Source: Todiramphus chloris collaris (taxonomy: Eukaryota; Chordata; Aves; Coraciiformes; Alcedinidae). From it: a stretch of DNA of 64,000 bases. Shown one piece after another: positions 34,511 through 48,386 of the stretch (position 1 is the first letter of the stretch; every line of letters begins with the position of its first letter). The stretch spans positions 51,006,401-51,070,400 of the forward strand of contig JANVCC010000020.1 in assembly GCA_025345505.1 (NCBI GenBank). Reading direction: 5' to 3'. Under the pieces are notes generated by a model. It ran no database searches and had not been told where the DNA came from. It saw only the letters and a program-made list of their open reading frames with translations. Both the position numbers and the translations under genes were made by a program.

Positions 34511-37500
34511 TATTTGTCTGATAAAAATCCCTTGTAGTCATGAAGAAAAATCTCTGAGACCTGCATCCCAAAACCTGCAACAGTAGTTAGGGGATGCTCC
34601 AACGGTCTACAGCACCTTCATCTACAGATTTAGTGTCATAGCAAAATACAGAACAAAGTGATCTGCAGATGCTGTTGATAAAGTAAAATTGCAAGTCAGG
34701 AAAAAAAAAATAGTAACAGTATACATTGTTTAGGTGACAGGCTTTACTGGACAAGACATGGACTTTTAAGCACCAACTTTAGTGGTGATGCATTAATTGC
34801 ATTTTACTTGTTTCTTGTCCACAGGAAACCTCTGGACAGTACCATGTAGCTCAAGACAGGGCACAAAATTGTCCTGAATTCAGAGTACTTAGCTCTGCTT
34901 TCTTTTATTAATAGTGAAATAGATGGTGCATCCATTAATGAAGGCAGAAATTTAAGCTAAAACAGAATCCTATATTCTACTTCTATATTGTCAGGTAGCT
35001 TTCTCCTGCAGAGTTCACACTCCAAGCAACACAACTAGCCTTTCAGAAAAATGTGTGCTCTGCTTGGCTTCTGCATGTGTTACGTGCAGCTCACAAGCAG
35101 ATTGCTAATGTTCTTTTTTAGTTTGTTTCAGTGCTTTCTCTCCATAGACGATGTTCATAACAGTTTGATTACTTGGAATTTGAGGTGAAAATGCCCAGCC
35201 AAAGAGATCAGCTGAGAGAGCAAAAAAATCAGAAAAAAAACATTAAAATCAGAAAATCAGGATTTTTGTGAAGAATGCAACTGCTTGTTTGCATGTTGCT
35301 GAAATGCAAAGGTACTTTTAATAACTCTTCAAACCTCAGCTTTTTCTAATAATCTTCATAATCCTTACCTAGGATTGCCAGGTAGTAATTTGTGGTTGTA
35401 GTGTTTATGACAGGGAGAAAAGCAAAGCTGCTTGACAGAACATCAAAGGTTTGTGCCGCTGAAGTTTTATGCAGCCATTGCTAAATCTTTCACGCTTGAA
35501 ACAGTGATGAAAAATGATTGTCAGCTATGAAACCAAAATTATATCAATCTACTGCAGGATTGTTCAGGGGGTTTTTTTCTTCATTTGAAAACATGACCCA
35601 GCCTAGCACAGTTCACTTACAAACCTCAAGTGTTCTGTTAGGATTGAAAAAGAATAGAACTGAGTCAGAAAGGGTGAATGTATTTCATGCTTCACAAATG
35701 TATGCAGAAGATGGGAGGGAGAGCATGCTGAAAACTAAAATCATGCAGGTCAGTGCCCAGATACCTCATTCTGATTGTCTGTTACATGTATTATATAAAG
35801 ACAATGTAGCTGCTCTCTGAATTTCCAAGGGGAATATTCAATGTACAACAGATGAAATGGAATCTAAATGTTACTGTAGGCTTTATTTCCCCACAAATAC
35901 TGCTGTAGGTGATTTTTGTAGCTGTAAATAAAACAATCCTTAAAGGTGGATGCTGAGAAGAAGTTTGGGGGTGACTTGGCTTGCCATCTCTATCAAAATC
36001 TGGTCTTAATGAGTATCTTGTTAGATGTTTCCACACCTGCTCTTTCTTACGCAGAGGCCTCCAACACTTACCAAAGAAAGGGACAAAGTGGAGATCAAGA
36101 AGAAATATGAGGGTTAAATTATCATTATCAACTCTGTTTTTGTCATGTAAGGTATGCACTCCTGAGAGAGGCTGAATGCAGGCACTGCTGCAGAGGCCCG
36201 GTGGCGTGCAGTGTGCACTTGATCTGGAGCCGTGGCACAGTAGGCTGTGCTACTGGGATTGCTGGGGGAGTCCTGTGAAAGAGAAATCCTCCAGGCTAGA
36301 GGATGCCAGTCTGTTAGGACTGGAGCACATTGACCCTCTGTTGCTGTGTAGAAAAGGTGAATTACTCAGCAATTTGCTGCTCTTTGTGGCTACTTGTATG
36401 GTTTATTTTGGCGGCTTGTAAGAAAAAAAAAAAAAATCCTTTCATCAGCTGTGGCAAGGGAACTTTATCTAGACAACATACATTCTGTGTTGCAGGTAAT
36501 TTTTTGTGGTTGATGGAGGGAAACAGGAAAGATGCTGTCTAGCTAACGCACTTCAATATAGGGAGTGGTCTCATTGACTTAATGCCCTCAGTAGTCCCTC
36601 TGCAAGGGCCCTTTCCTTCTCCACGCTGAGTGTTGATCAGACAGAAGCTGATGGGAACCCAAAGTCCTGTTTTCTTCTCACTGATGAATATTTGTTGATC
36701 TTCTCAGCCATTTGCTTAGCAAAGTTGTGTTCTAATATCCTAATTTGAAGCTGATTAGCATACGTGCACCCAGTCAGCCTCAAACATATGGGAACCTTTC
36801 AGAGATTATGTTAATTCTGAAGTGATGCTACTTAGCGATTAGTCACAAAGTCTGTGGTATAAATTGATACTTTCTCCTTCCCATTACCGCTGCATATTTT
36901 CTGTACCATCTCTGACAGAGGAGTTGGAGGTCAGGCAAAGAAAGAAAGGAAATACAGTCTAGCAAGAAAAGGTTATAAAGATAAATGGTTCCATTCAAAT
37001 GTGAAACACTTGCGAATATGCTGCATAGTAAGAAGTGCTGCATATTGGTGAGCGATGTCACCTTACTTGTTTGCAATGCTTCTTCATCTTCCATTTTGCT
37101 GCAGAACCAACAGCAACAATGACTTTAATCCCTTTTATCCTAAAAATCCAAATGCTTAATTTAGACAGGTCTTTGGCTAGAGAGGGTAGCCCTGTGCCAA
37201 AGCTATGCAGGATTCTTCTTTGAATGAGCAATTTCAAGCAGTTAGGTGGGCATTGTCCTCTCAGTATTATCTTCTTTGTTCAACAAAAAAATAAATAGCT
37301 CTACATTATCAGATAATCTCTTTGATCAGGAGGTTTGCTCAGTAAGATCTGGGCTTATGGAGCCCCGTGTCTCTACTGCTCCTTCAGGGACTGCACATCT
37401 TGGATGTTAGGCAGAAAAAAACCAGCTTGTTCCTGGAAGTAACCATCCTTTGAAGGTGGTCACTGTGCAGTAGGGCTGTTCTGTATGGCAGGGGGAGAAG

Positions 37501-40500
37501 TAAAGGGCTAAAGCAGTGTGACAAGACCAGAAGACAGCAGCTGGTGTTGTTTTACCTGTGCATCTGTGTTATAAGATTTTATATGATTAAATTGTTCCAC
37601 AAGGTAGCTGTAACAAAGTTATTAAAAATCTCGTCGGGGTTCCAGGTGGTAGGTAGCAGAATGTGAGATGCAAATGATGCTCAAAAGTACACACTAATCA
37701 GTCATGAAAAATTATATTTAATACACTTAAGTTTACTTGAGAGAGACTTTAAACTAAAGGTTCAGTCAAAATATCCTCTGATTTTGAAACTTTTTTGGCC
37801 TAATTCCTAAAATATGAATATTGAAGAGCTTCACATTTGACATCTCAAGTGAGAACATGGTTGATCCTCATGGCTTAAACCTCTGATTATACAAATGAAC
37901 TAAGAAAATTATCTCCTCTACAGTGATACTCTTTTTATCTCCACAGATCTCCTCAGAAAGCACCATAACTTTAACTAAGGAGGGCCTTTCTGCTTTAAGT
38001 CTCAGGGGATTTTGTTTTTTTCTTTAGTAAGCTTTTATTGGATATGTGACTCTGACATTTTTTTTTTTTTTAATCTTCCTTACAAGAAAGCTTATTTTTA
38101 GAGATGCCCTACTTCAGTATCACCAAAGATCAGCATTTTGGACAGCGTGGCTTGCTGAGTTTACTCTTAGTGAGAAATAGGTTTTCTCTGTCAGCACTGT
38201 CTTGTGTATGTCATATGTGAATCATCAGTGCCTGAAAGGAGGTACCATATTTCAGTGAATATAAAGTGAATTGCTTTTTGTTTTGTTTTATTTAGTAGGG
38301 GGAAGCATCCATAGAAATAGTTACCCTTCAGAATATAAGTTTGCTGTGTTATTTGTTTGTGCTTCTCCCCTGATGTTTTTTAAGGATCTTGCATCCCCCC
38401 TTATCTGACTATACTGCATTCCCTTGACTGCTACCCCTCATTTTGCAGTTCAGGTCCTGGTGTTCACAGTTGCCTTTATAGTAAATATACCAAGGTGGTG
38501 GAGGATCTTTCAGGAATGTGGGAAAGAATTTATTCCCACCTCGTTCTCGGTGGAAGTAATAAAGCACAGAGAAGGTGTGCTGCTCGCTGTTGATCTCCTC
38601 TTCATCTGGGTTTGGTTTTGCTGCAATGGAAATCAGGGTGAGGACAGAAAAGTGCACCTAGATATTTGATCCAGCCACAACTTAGAGTCAAGATGTTTCT
38701 TCTGAAATTTTGCCTTTGCCCACATTAGCAAGTCCTGAGACACAGTAGAAGTAGCTGTGTGGAGTGAGACTGGAAGTGCTGGGAACCCTGAGTGTGTGCT
38801 GCTGGGATTTTAAGTGGGTTACTATAGACTGGTTGGTGTGTCTTGTATTGAATGTCTATTCACAGTTGGGACACATTAGCCACTCTACTGGGGTGTTTCA
38901 GGAAAAACTCCCACTGGTTTATTTTTCACCGGAAACTGTTTTCTTTATAATGCTTTTGATTTTTGTAAAGATCTACATTTAAAAACTGTTCAAGCATGCT
39001 GAGAAAATCTGATCTATTTTACACTTCCTCCTTTTTTCATCACTCTTGTGCAAAATGTACTTTATTTTACCAGCTAACAAAATGCAAAAGCAGAATAACA
39101 TAATTGAATAGGTGCATGGTATTCACTTGCACTGTCAATATCCACAGGCATCAGGAGTCCCGTTACTTTTCCATATTTATAATTGTATTTTCTCGGTCAC
39201 TTTCACAGGAATAAACTTCCAGATCTTAGGTCTTTTCATAGCATTGGACAGTATAACATGCCTGAAGTGATTCTGCAGAGCACCTCATAGAAATAATAAA
39301 AAAAAAGAGGTAATCTGTTATAATCAGGTCTTGTCCTGAACACATTAAGTCCTTACAAGAAACAAGGATTTTTTTCCATTCTATTATACATATTTTTATC
39401 ATTAGCTATTGTTACTGAGTATTGTTGTTGCTATAAAATCAAGTACTCCTCCAAATCTGGTTGAGTCTTTGGCCACAATTACATTGCAGCAAGGAGTTCC
39501 ACTTAGAGTTTTTCCCTCCAGGTTTTTCTAACCACAAAAAACACTTTTTTTTTTTTTTAAGAGAAAAAGTAGTCCTTTAAAATATTTTTTAATTTTAAAA
39601 AATGAATTTAAAAACCCAGGATGGGCTCTTCCTATTCTATCTTTTCAAAGTAACACACATTGGGGAAAAGGCTTAGTTTGGAAGGTGTCGTACAGAAAGC
39701 TGTTGGAGTGTTTATTAGAAACTGACTGTTAGAGAGCCAAACAAAAAAAAAAAAAAAAATGGACAAAGACAGAGATTCTGTCTTGGAGACCTCATCACCT
39801 AAGCTGTGAAACTGAGGTGGGAAGAAAAAGAATTGCCTCATCACTGTTGCATCAAATTCAAGGTTAATATTCTGCAAAGGAATTACAGTAACAGGGAAAA
39901 CTATCTCAAAGCAAGGAAACTAGGCAACAAAGGATACAGAAAGACTGGAGGCTCCATATCAGACCTATGGATGTTCTAATTCAGTATCTTCCCTTTTAGC
40001 AGGGCCCATTCCAGGCATGTCAGAAGATGGGTCAAGAAAATTTATAGCATGGCAAATTATAGAAAAATGTGCCTTCACAGAGTTTCTGGCCCTTACTGTG
40101 CTGAGCTTGCTTTCTACTGTTCCACCCGTTCTCTTAAATATGAATGTGTTTGTGCACATAAAAAAAAAAACCCTCAAGGTGTTTTGGTTTGCAATGAGTT
40201 TTTCCTGCTGTTTTTTTGGGAAAGCCAGCTAAACTGCTGACCTGATTGTTACTGTGTGGTATAAAATCCTCAGGCTAATAATACATTGTTGAAAAGAGCC
40301 TTTCCTTCAGTCATCTCTAAATCAGTTGCCTTTTGTTTTATTGAGTGCCTTCTAGTTCTTGTAGTAGAGGATGACTAAGCAGGCTTATATGAACTTAATG
40401 AAATTTTCATATTTTCTTCTATTTATAAGCCATGTTAAGAAACTTTTTTTTTCTACTTTAAGTTTTTCACTTATAATTTTTCTGTCTTGAGTACTTCAAC

Positions 40501-41439
40501 ACCTGATTGTAATTCTATTGAAGGAATGGGAGGAAAGAAAACAAAACTTTTTTAGTCTTATCAGGGGAAAGCAAGTTCATTTTCTCAACCCAGAGAATCA
40601 TCTCCAATCTCATCCCCAGTGGAAAGTCCATGAGTTTCAGCACTGCAGGTGAAGATTCTGTCCCAGAATGATTTTGTCTATCTGAAAAGGGAGTTAAGTG
40701 CTTGCCAATTGTGTCTAAACTGCCAGGTTTTTCCTAGAAATAGTGTTCCAGGTTTTCATAAGCCTGGAGACATTTTTGTCATTTCAACCTTGTTTAGCTT
40801 ATTATATCCTGCCAGACATGTCTAGATAAACTGCAGTGAAGGCTGCTGCCTCCATTATAAGACCACATCTACTCTATCAACATGCCTTCAGTACCATGAC
40901 TATTATGAAAGCCCTAACATTTGGTCTGCCATTGATGATAGGCAAGTTTCAATTTGTGGTTGATAGCCTGCAAAAAATGATCTGCAAATGGCATGTTGCA
41001 GGCTGTTATTTTCTATCTTGCAGTATGGTGTTCAAGTATTCTCTCTTCCCTTCAATGTGAAGCTCATTCCTCCAGATCAGAAATTACTATTGTTATAAGT
41101 GACATAGGGAATTATATCAGATGTTTAATTTAGAATAAAAATACAGGCAGTAGAATAATGTTTCTTATCAGCTTCCTTTCTGTGTTTTGACAAAAATGTT
41201 AATGTCTTACTGAGCTAGAGATGAGACCAGTTCTTAAAAGAACAATGTATTTGGGAATATGTTTCTTTATTGTTCAGATTGGTGGATCAGTCCTCAAATG
41301 ATTCTTGCTTTATTTTTAGTAGGAAATATTCTCTCATTTCCTACAGTGCCCTTTTTTAAGCAGCAAAGTGCTTACCGACTACCTTTTCACAGCTTTTATT
41401 TTCACCAAGCTTTCTTGAGACTGTAACTGTTCAATACTG

Positions 41440-42528
41440 GTTGCTCATGACCTTGATGAGTATACAATCTGCTGCATCAAGCACTGGCTGGACAGACGGG
41501 CCCAAAGAGTGGGGGTCAATGGAGTTAAATCCAGCTGGTGGCCGGTCACAGGTTGTGTTCCTCAGGGCTCAGTGTTGGGACCATTTCTGTTTAACATCTT
41601 TATTGATGATCTTGATAAGGACATAGAGTCTATCATCAGTAAGTTTGCAGATGACACCAGGTTAGGCGGGAGTGTTGATTTGCATGAGGTTAGGGAGGCT
41701 CTACAGAGAGACTTGCATAGATTGGCTTGATGGGCCAATGTTAATGGTATGAGCTTCAACAAAGCCAAGTGCTGGGTCCTGCACTTGGGCCACAACAACC
41801 CCATGCAATGCTACAGGCTTGGGCAAGTGTGGCTGGAAAGCTGCCTGGTAGAAAAGGACCTGGGCGTTCTAATTGACAAGTGGCTGAATATGATCCAGCA
41901 GTGTGCCCAGGTGGCCAAGAAAGCCAATGGCATCCTGGCCTGTATCAGAAATAGTGTGAGCAGCAGAAGTAGGGAGGTGATTGTCCCCCTGTACTCAGCA
42001 CTGGTGAGGCCTCACCTTGAGTACTGTGTCCAGTTTTGGGCACCTCAGTACAAGAGGGATATTTTGGTTCTGGAGCGAGTGCAGAGGAGGGCAATGAAGC
42101 TGGTGAAGGGCCTGGAGAATAAATCTTACGAAGAGCAATTGAAGAAGCTGGGACTGTTTAATGTGAGGAAGAGGAGGCTCAGGCTCATCACTCTCTACAA
42201 CTACCTGAAAGGACATTGTAGAGAGGTTGGTGCTGGTTTCTTCTCATAAGTAATTAGCGACAGAACAAGAGGGAATGGATTCAAGCTGCAGCAGGGCAGG
42301 TTTAGACTGAACATTAGGGAACATTTTTTCACAGAAAGAGTAGTCAGACACTGGAATGGGCTGCCCAGGCGGGTGGTTGGGTCACCATCCCTGGATGTGT
42401 TTAAGGGTTGTTTAGATGTGGTGTTGAGGGACATGGTTTAGGGGTGAACTTTGTAGAGTAGAGTTAGTGGTTGGACTTGATGATCCCAAGGGTCTTTTCC
42501 AACCTGAATGATTCTATGATTCTACGAA
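41440..42528 (+). mobile_element. CR1 LINE, 5'-truncated, with reverse-transcriptase ORF2 remnant
   Basis: The 3' end is diagnostic: GACTTGATGATCCCAAGG, then CTTTTCCAACCTGAATGA, then two TGATTCTA-type units ending about 42527. Upstream, one reading frame (41473 to TAG 42439-42441) encodes the end of ORF2, with [20 protein letters not shown] and FADD (reverse-transcriptase catalytic motif) and later [12 protein letters not shown] and ERVQRRA. The frame is never shifted but has two in-frame stops, TGA at 41728 and TAA at 42247. It is a dead but fairly young copy. The left boundary near 41440 is approximate. Confidence 0.93.
41473..42441 (+). pseudogene. CR1 ORF2 C-terminal part, broken by two nonsense codons
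   Basis: In life, CR1 ORF2 supplies the endonuclease and reverse transcriptase for target-primed integration; only the later reverse-transcriptase and C-terminal part remains. The catalytic FADD is present before the first stop. The TGA at 41728 sits where the sister copy at 48.7-49.5 kb reads Arg (LERWA versus LA*WA), consistent with CGA to TGA change at a methylated CpG. After the TAA at 42247 the same frame stays open to the natural end. Confidence 0.85.
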
Positions 42529-44580
42529 TATTACAAACTCGTATTTCCTTGTATTGATAAATCTGTCTCTTGGAAAACGTGAGTTACAATGATTAGCTAT
42601 TCTGATTAAACCAAGAAACAGAGCTGCCTTGAGGGTTTGAAACAAGTGCCCTTGGAAGATTTAATTTCAGGATCTCCCTAATCACTGTTTTGTAAGTTCA
42701 GTGTATATCCTACACGCATCTTTTAAATCAGTGCAGACTGCATATTGGTTTACACTGTTATCACAAATTAGCAATACAATATTTTCTCTGATGCAGGGAT
42801 ATCTGAACAGGAATTGTTTGCATATCTATTGGAGCGTCCTGGAGACAAATATAATGAAATGAATAGCCTTTTAATTTAATTGGCTTCCAATGTGAATCTG
42901 CGAATAGAAAGCACAATACATTGTGCAGTTACTGTAGAAACGGTGGAGGTCAAAAGCTCAGCATGCAGACCCTACATCAGTCACCACCATTCTTGTGCAG
43001 TAATTTTTTTTAATTCTCACTGCGTCTCCATCAGACCCCATGAAGCCAGATAATTTAGCGTTGGTATTCCAAGTGGAAGTGTTGGGTCATTTGTCACTGG
43101 TCAGATCATGCTGTGGAATCCATTTTAGAAAAGCTGCCAAACTGAAAACTACATTGTATCAGTGCTCTTATATATCAGCCACAAGAATAAGATCGGGGGG
43201 GGGGGGAAGAAAGAAAAAAAAAGTAAAGAGAGGAAAAAATCTCAGTTTCCTTCTCATAGAAGAAAAAAGAGACAAACAAGGCAAGAAAAAGTGGTACAAA
43301 ACAGATAATAGTCTTCCAAGAAACTCTTTTTCAAAAACATCTTCCTATTACAGGCAGTTAAGATTTATGTGCTATTTAGTGGAACCAGCCTTGCTGAATG
43401 CAATGAAAGCAAAAAGGGAGATAATATTGTGCTAATATTCAAAACTCCTACATCCTTTTGACTGTAGAAATAAAGAGATATAGCTCTTGTAAAACTTTAG
43501 CTAGCCTAGGAGCTTCTCAATGAACACATAAACCCTTCCACACAGTACTAAATGTAGAAAAGGGATTTCTTTACTATTTTTGGACTGGCTAATGCAAGAT
43601 CTGTGCTGCTGCTTCAGCTTGAACTCATTCATCTGCCTGCAGAAAAGTTCAGAACTCTTCATCTGTGTCTGATCCCACATGCTTAAGCTGGTACAAAAAA
43701 AAATGACACAAATCTTTTGCATATGTAGCAGACTCAGATGCACAAAGGGGATCATGTTAACCTCCCATTTAATTTTGAATTGTGATTTTTAAAAGCATGA
43801 AAGTTCTTGCTTGAATGATTGTTCGCATTTTTAGTATTTCCTATTTTAACACTAAATTATTACATGTAACTGCATTATTATTTGCTGAAGGAGATGGAGG
43901 AGATAGTACTTTCCAATTAAAGATAGTGGTCAGTGTCCTTTCCAAGGAGGCAGAGGACTTGGGTTCTGCTCCTTTCCTGTCTAGAGGAATTTCAGTCCAT
44001 TGACTTACACCTGTCAGATGCCCAGGCTCTGTGCAAGCTCTGGCTCTGTTCTTCTCTTGTGCAAGTCCAACTACTGTACAGAAAAGCCAGATACACTGGG
44101 ACAAAAATAGGGCATAAGCCAATGTGTGATTTTGTAATGTGGCAGTTAAAACACTCATTTGGGTATAGGACTGGATCCATAAGAGTCTGCTCATTTTGTC
44201 TGCATTGCTCAGCACTAGCAGGGAAGCAGTGCTGTGAGCAGAGTTTGAAAGCCACATTCCCCAGGTATAGATACAGTTGTTAGGCTGTTTGTAACACGGT
44301 GGCCTGCAAAGACCAGCTCCAGTGGGCAGGGATGAGGCCTCCCCAGTAAAGGTAAAAAGGGGAGATTGTGGCAAGACTCTATATGGTCATCACTGGCACT
44401 GGAACGTCTCAGAACCAGAAGTGTGCAGAAGAGCTTTAGATAGTGCATGTTATTTAGGTTCCTGTGTGCAAATAATGGAGTGGCATTTTGAAAGTTTGGG
44501 CACAGCAGTGTGGGGTTTTTTTGTGGGCAAGGATCAGTAGCTTAAAGCTGTCCTTTAAAACACACACGTGGCCAGACATT
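42529..44580. other. Intergenic, no gene seen
   Basis: Holds a G12 run followed by an A/G-rich tract (43195-43250) and an AT-rich block at about 42780-42960 that reads like conserved non-coding DNA (TTTGCATAT, TTTTAATTTAATTGG). The open frame on the - strand at 43841-44374 (177 codons) is the longest outside BTBD3 and CR1 but has no recognisable domain. Confidence 0.65.
43195..43250 (+). repeat. G12 run and polypurine tract
   Basis: G12 (43195-43206) is followed by about 40 bp of nearly pure A/G. The Lys/Gly-rich open frame across it is compositional. Confidence 0.85.
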
Positions 44581-44582
44581 TC

Positions 44583-45030
44583 ATAGGGTCCTGGAATGGT
44601 AGGGGTTGGAAGGGACCTCTGGAGATCATCAAGTCCAAACCCTCTGCCAGTGCAGGATCACCCAGGACATGCCACACAGGAACAGATCCAGGCAAGTCTT
44701 GAAAGGCTCTAGAGAGGAGACTCCACAACCTCTCTGGGCAGCCTGTTCCACTACTCTGTCACTCTCACAGTGAAGAAGTTTTTCCTCATGTTGAGGTGGA
44801 TCTTCCTGTGTTTCACCTTGTTACCTATCACAGGGCACAACTGAAAAGAGACTGGCCCCTTCTACTTGACACCCACCCTTCAGATATTTGTAAACATTAA
44901 TAAGATCCCCTTCTCAGTCTTCCCTTTTCAGGCTAAACAGTCCCAGGTATCTCAGCCTTTGCTCATAAGAGAGATGTTTCAGTACCTTAACCATCTGAAT
45001 CATCTTTGTAGCTTTACCTTGTTGGCTCTA
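44583..45030 (-). mobile_element. CR1 LINE 3' fragment, antisense
   Basis: Read on the + strand it begins with the reverse complement of a CR1 tail (GGTTGGAAGGGACCTCTGGA, then GATCATCAAGTCCAA). It continues through the conserved blocks CACAGTGAAGAAGTTTTTCC and TCTCAGTCTTCCCTTTTCAG to about 45005-45030. No long open frame is left. Divergence is higher than in the two large copies, and the subfamily differs. The right boundary is approximate. Confidence 0.88.
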
Positions 45031-48000
45031 TCAGTTTGAGAGATGACAGTGGACTTTCAGATCAGTTTGCAGTGCAGCAATTTGCAGTCCAGCTGCTTCT
45101 GGTCATATGAAGTAGTGACACTTGAGAGCATAGCCTGGCTGCCCAGGGATGCTTTGTTTGACTGAAATCTTATACTGCAGTAAGCCACGGTAATGCTCCA
45201 CATAGATGGTCGTTGGGAACTAAAGGCGTTGAAGTTGGACTTAGGTTTAGAAGTATTTGAAGTATGTGCCTTCATAGAGTGCACAAACCAGTGCTTGGGT
45301 GTTTTTTTGTGCTGTCATGGAAAGGTTGTCCTAAGCAAATGTGCTATTGCAGGTTTTGTGAAAGTTTGACAGATATGCATGCAGATAAATAGGATGTGTC
45401 CTGCACATGTAGGCTACACCATCCACACCATCCACTATGGAAACCAACTCTACTTAATTGTGGTCAGGCTGCTGTGAACCGGTATCCATAAGGTAGACTT
45501 ATGCAGATTGACTCCTCTGCCTTGAATTTAAGCCCTTAATTAATTTGAATTGATTTCTCTCAAGAACTCTTACACAGACAACCCTCAAATCAAAAGGATT
45601 AGCCTCCAGTTTAACTCTATTGAAAAATCTAACTGGGGAAAAAATGAGAGTCAAACATTAAGAAGTGGATTTTTATGGGGAAAGCATCAATGTTATGGTG
45701 AAAAAGAAATGTAATCTACGGTGAATTTGACACAGGTGGGGTGATACTGTGCCTGCAGGGTAACACTGCATAGTGTCATCTACCTTTCAAATAGTTTCTG
45801 TATCTGCTGTGCTTCACCAAGTCCAAAAAAGTAGTAGTTATCACTTTAAAACACATTAGCACTCCTGGTAAAATTCTGTGTTTCTCCCTCTTTGATAACT
45901 GATATTTCTCAGAGAATATTGGAACTGGAAGCAAAGCTTTTTCTTTTCCCAATATTCAGCTCTAATTATTGAGAAATTCTGATCTTCTATTGAAGAAGCC
46001 AAGGTTCACATAGGACTGCTTACCCAAGCTTTAACTACTCCTCTGTTTCGATCTACTCTGCCTTTTAGAGGAAATCCTGGTGTAGTGACCTTTGAATATT
46101 TACCAGGTAGCATAAGGCAACTGAAAGTTACAGCCTACCTCCAGAGAAATGGTCTCTATAGAAGCAGATTTGATAATTATACAGAAAAGAGAACTTGTTT
46201 TCCTGCAGTGTAAAATGATTCACACCTGGCCTATCCTTGCTCCACAGTATGCTAAATAATGCATGCATTTTCTAAAGGCTATTAAAATATGGCTGTAAAA
46301 AAAAAAGAAACTGAGAGAGGAGCTCTATAATATAATGCGCTATATCAAGGGGAAAAAAAAAAGGGAGAAAATGGCTGTGTCAGCCCTTGTGAAAATGACA
46401 CATTTTCTTCATAATCTCCTGATGCATAGAACAGGCAGTTCCAAAGAGCAGCTGTCCTGATACTGGCTTGAAACTGAAAGGAATCTGAAAACCAGTGAGC
46501 CTGCTATCTGTAATCTACACATTACTTAAAAACTGAGAGATGATTTCAAAGCATGACATGCAACAGCGTGTGCATGTTAGGGTGGTGAAGCAGTCAGCAA
46601 GGAGACTATAGGTGGCATCAGGTGGGTCTGGGAGGGCGTTGGTACCACAAGGGTTAAAAGCAGAGGGGGTGAAGCATTTTTACCAGGACATTCTGCAGAC
46701 TAATAGGTAATTGGCCCAGGTGCAAATCCTGCTTCACCACCACCTGAGTGATTGAGGAAGTCTTCCCCACCCCTTCCTTTAAGTCAGGGTGGTTTGTTTG
46801 TTGTGTGATTTCAGACTCCTAAACCCAATCAAGCTACCTCTGTTGGAAAAAAAATCCGTATGGGCAATGGAATACTTCTTCCAAAATCAGCTTTAAACTG
46901 GAAGACTGCATGACTACTTTATTGTGTTAAGTCTCAAGGAAATAGGTGGCATGGCAAGAATTACAGTGGAAACTCTTTTACGTAGTGTGATGTATACCCC
47001 AAAAATATTTGTTTTCCATGTTGCTATTTATTTTTGCTTTTTCCTCCTCTTAGTATTCCACTCAATCAGTTTATCAAACTGTGTCTTTTAGGATGCCTCT
47101 GCAGTTTTGTGGGCCTTAGGATGATTTGGACCTCTCATTTCCCAAGGAGGAAGGAGGTTCCTCAGGGCTGCTGTGGTCTCTGTAGCAAAGTTTAATACCG
47201 GCTGACTGGTGTAGCTAGGAGGTATTGTGATGGTCGTGCTTGGCTGCTGAAGACTAGGTGTCAAGAGGAGCAGCTGAGATCTGTTATGGCTGCATGGAAG
47301 TGGGGTTGTAGCAGAAGATACGAGGACTAGGGCTGAAGGGTAAGAGAGGTGGAGAATGCTTTCAAGTAGGGGAGTACATTGGTGGCTTTGTAAAGAGCAG
47401 CTGTTGGTGGGAGGCTGGATCAATGATTGTACTCCATAGCTGCTACACGTCTTTTATGAGGGATTCCTTCCTACCACTAGGTAGGTTTGTAGACTACTGT
47501 TTCACTTCTTTAGGAAATTCAGCTATCCTGTCAGGTATGTCCCTTTCATTGTGTATTTTTATTGCCTGAAGCTATGAAAAATCATAGCAGCTCATCTGGT
47601 AAGAGTCTCTGGTCACGCTCTATTTTACAGCAGGAATTTGAACAGAGGGACAATAAAAAGAAAAAATAAAGAGGGCACCTAAGCCTCCAAACACACCACC
47701 CTGTAACATTGAGGCTGCCTTTCACAATTCTAACATAATTATTTGCTAAAAAGAACAAATTTTGTTTTCCCAGTTTTGATACTGTTCCTGGGGAACAGCT
47801 GCTGCTCTCCATTGAATGAATGTCTGTGTTCAGATTTGTCAAGCATCCCATGTCCTGTATGGTGTATATGCATTCTTTAGATTTTATCCTGGAAGGGAAG
47901 TGAAAAATGTAACAGGTCTAGTGCGTAATGTAATGAAAGATTTATAAGTAGCCATGCATTTTCAATGCATTTTAAAGTAATAAGAGATGTACAGTAAAAG

Positions 48001-48385
48001 CAGAAACATGACATTAAATGGTTGCTTCTGCCAATTTTTCACAAGGTATTATCAAAGCACCATTTCAGCAGCAGGGTTTCTTCCTTCATTAGGAAGACAA
48101 TGATTTGATCAGGCTCCGGTTAAGGCCACAAGCATCCTGTGCTTGAGCTTCTGCTCAGCTTCTCTTGTGTAACTTTAAAAGAAGCTCAACTGGTCAGACC
48201 AAAGGGTGAATCAAGAGGTGTTTTTTAATGCATCCTTTTATTTTGTTCCCATAATCAACAACTTCAAAAACATTATTTAAAATAAATTAAAAAATAGAGG
48301 TAGTTGTGACCAAAGTGGGAAGGAAGCATTAGCACAGGATAAATCTCTAACCCACTGGCCCACGGTACTTCTTGGCAGAGAAGAA
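45031..48385. other. Intergenic, no gene seen
   Basis: AT-rich non-coding sequence. The - strand open frame at 47088-47423 (111 codons, Ser/Thr/Leu-rich) lies in a locally GC-richer patch and matches no family I recognise. Confidence 0.65.
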
Positions 48386-48386
48386 A

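Larger units (their letters stand above)
27476..41439. other. Gene desert, no gene seen
   Basis: Fourteen kilobases of AT-rich sequence without a credible coding region; the longest open frame (28446-28847, - strand, 133 codons) matches nothing I know. Contents noted: a perfect 24-bp palindrome (29550-29573), an ancient-repeat-like block (30705-30760), MIR-like segments (31225-31300, 34450-34510) and poly-A/T runs at 36421-36435, 38060-38071, 39545-39559 and 39743-39759. Distal enhancers of BTBD3 could lie here but cannot be proved by eye. Confidence 0.7.

Noticed and set aside
43841-44374. 177-codon open frame on the - strand
   Set aside because: No recognisable domain, no splice or promoter context, and overlapping frames on the other strand; plausible by chance in 64 kb.
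47088-47423. 111-codon Ser/Thr/Leu-rich open frame on the - strand, considered as a retrocopy
   Set aside because: Matches no protein I know and has no poly-A tail or flanking duplication; a database search would settle it.
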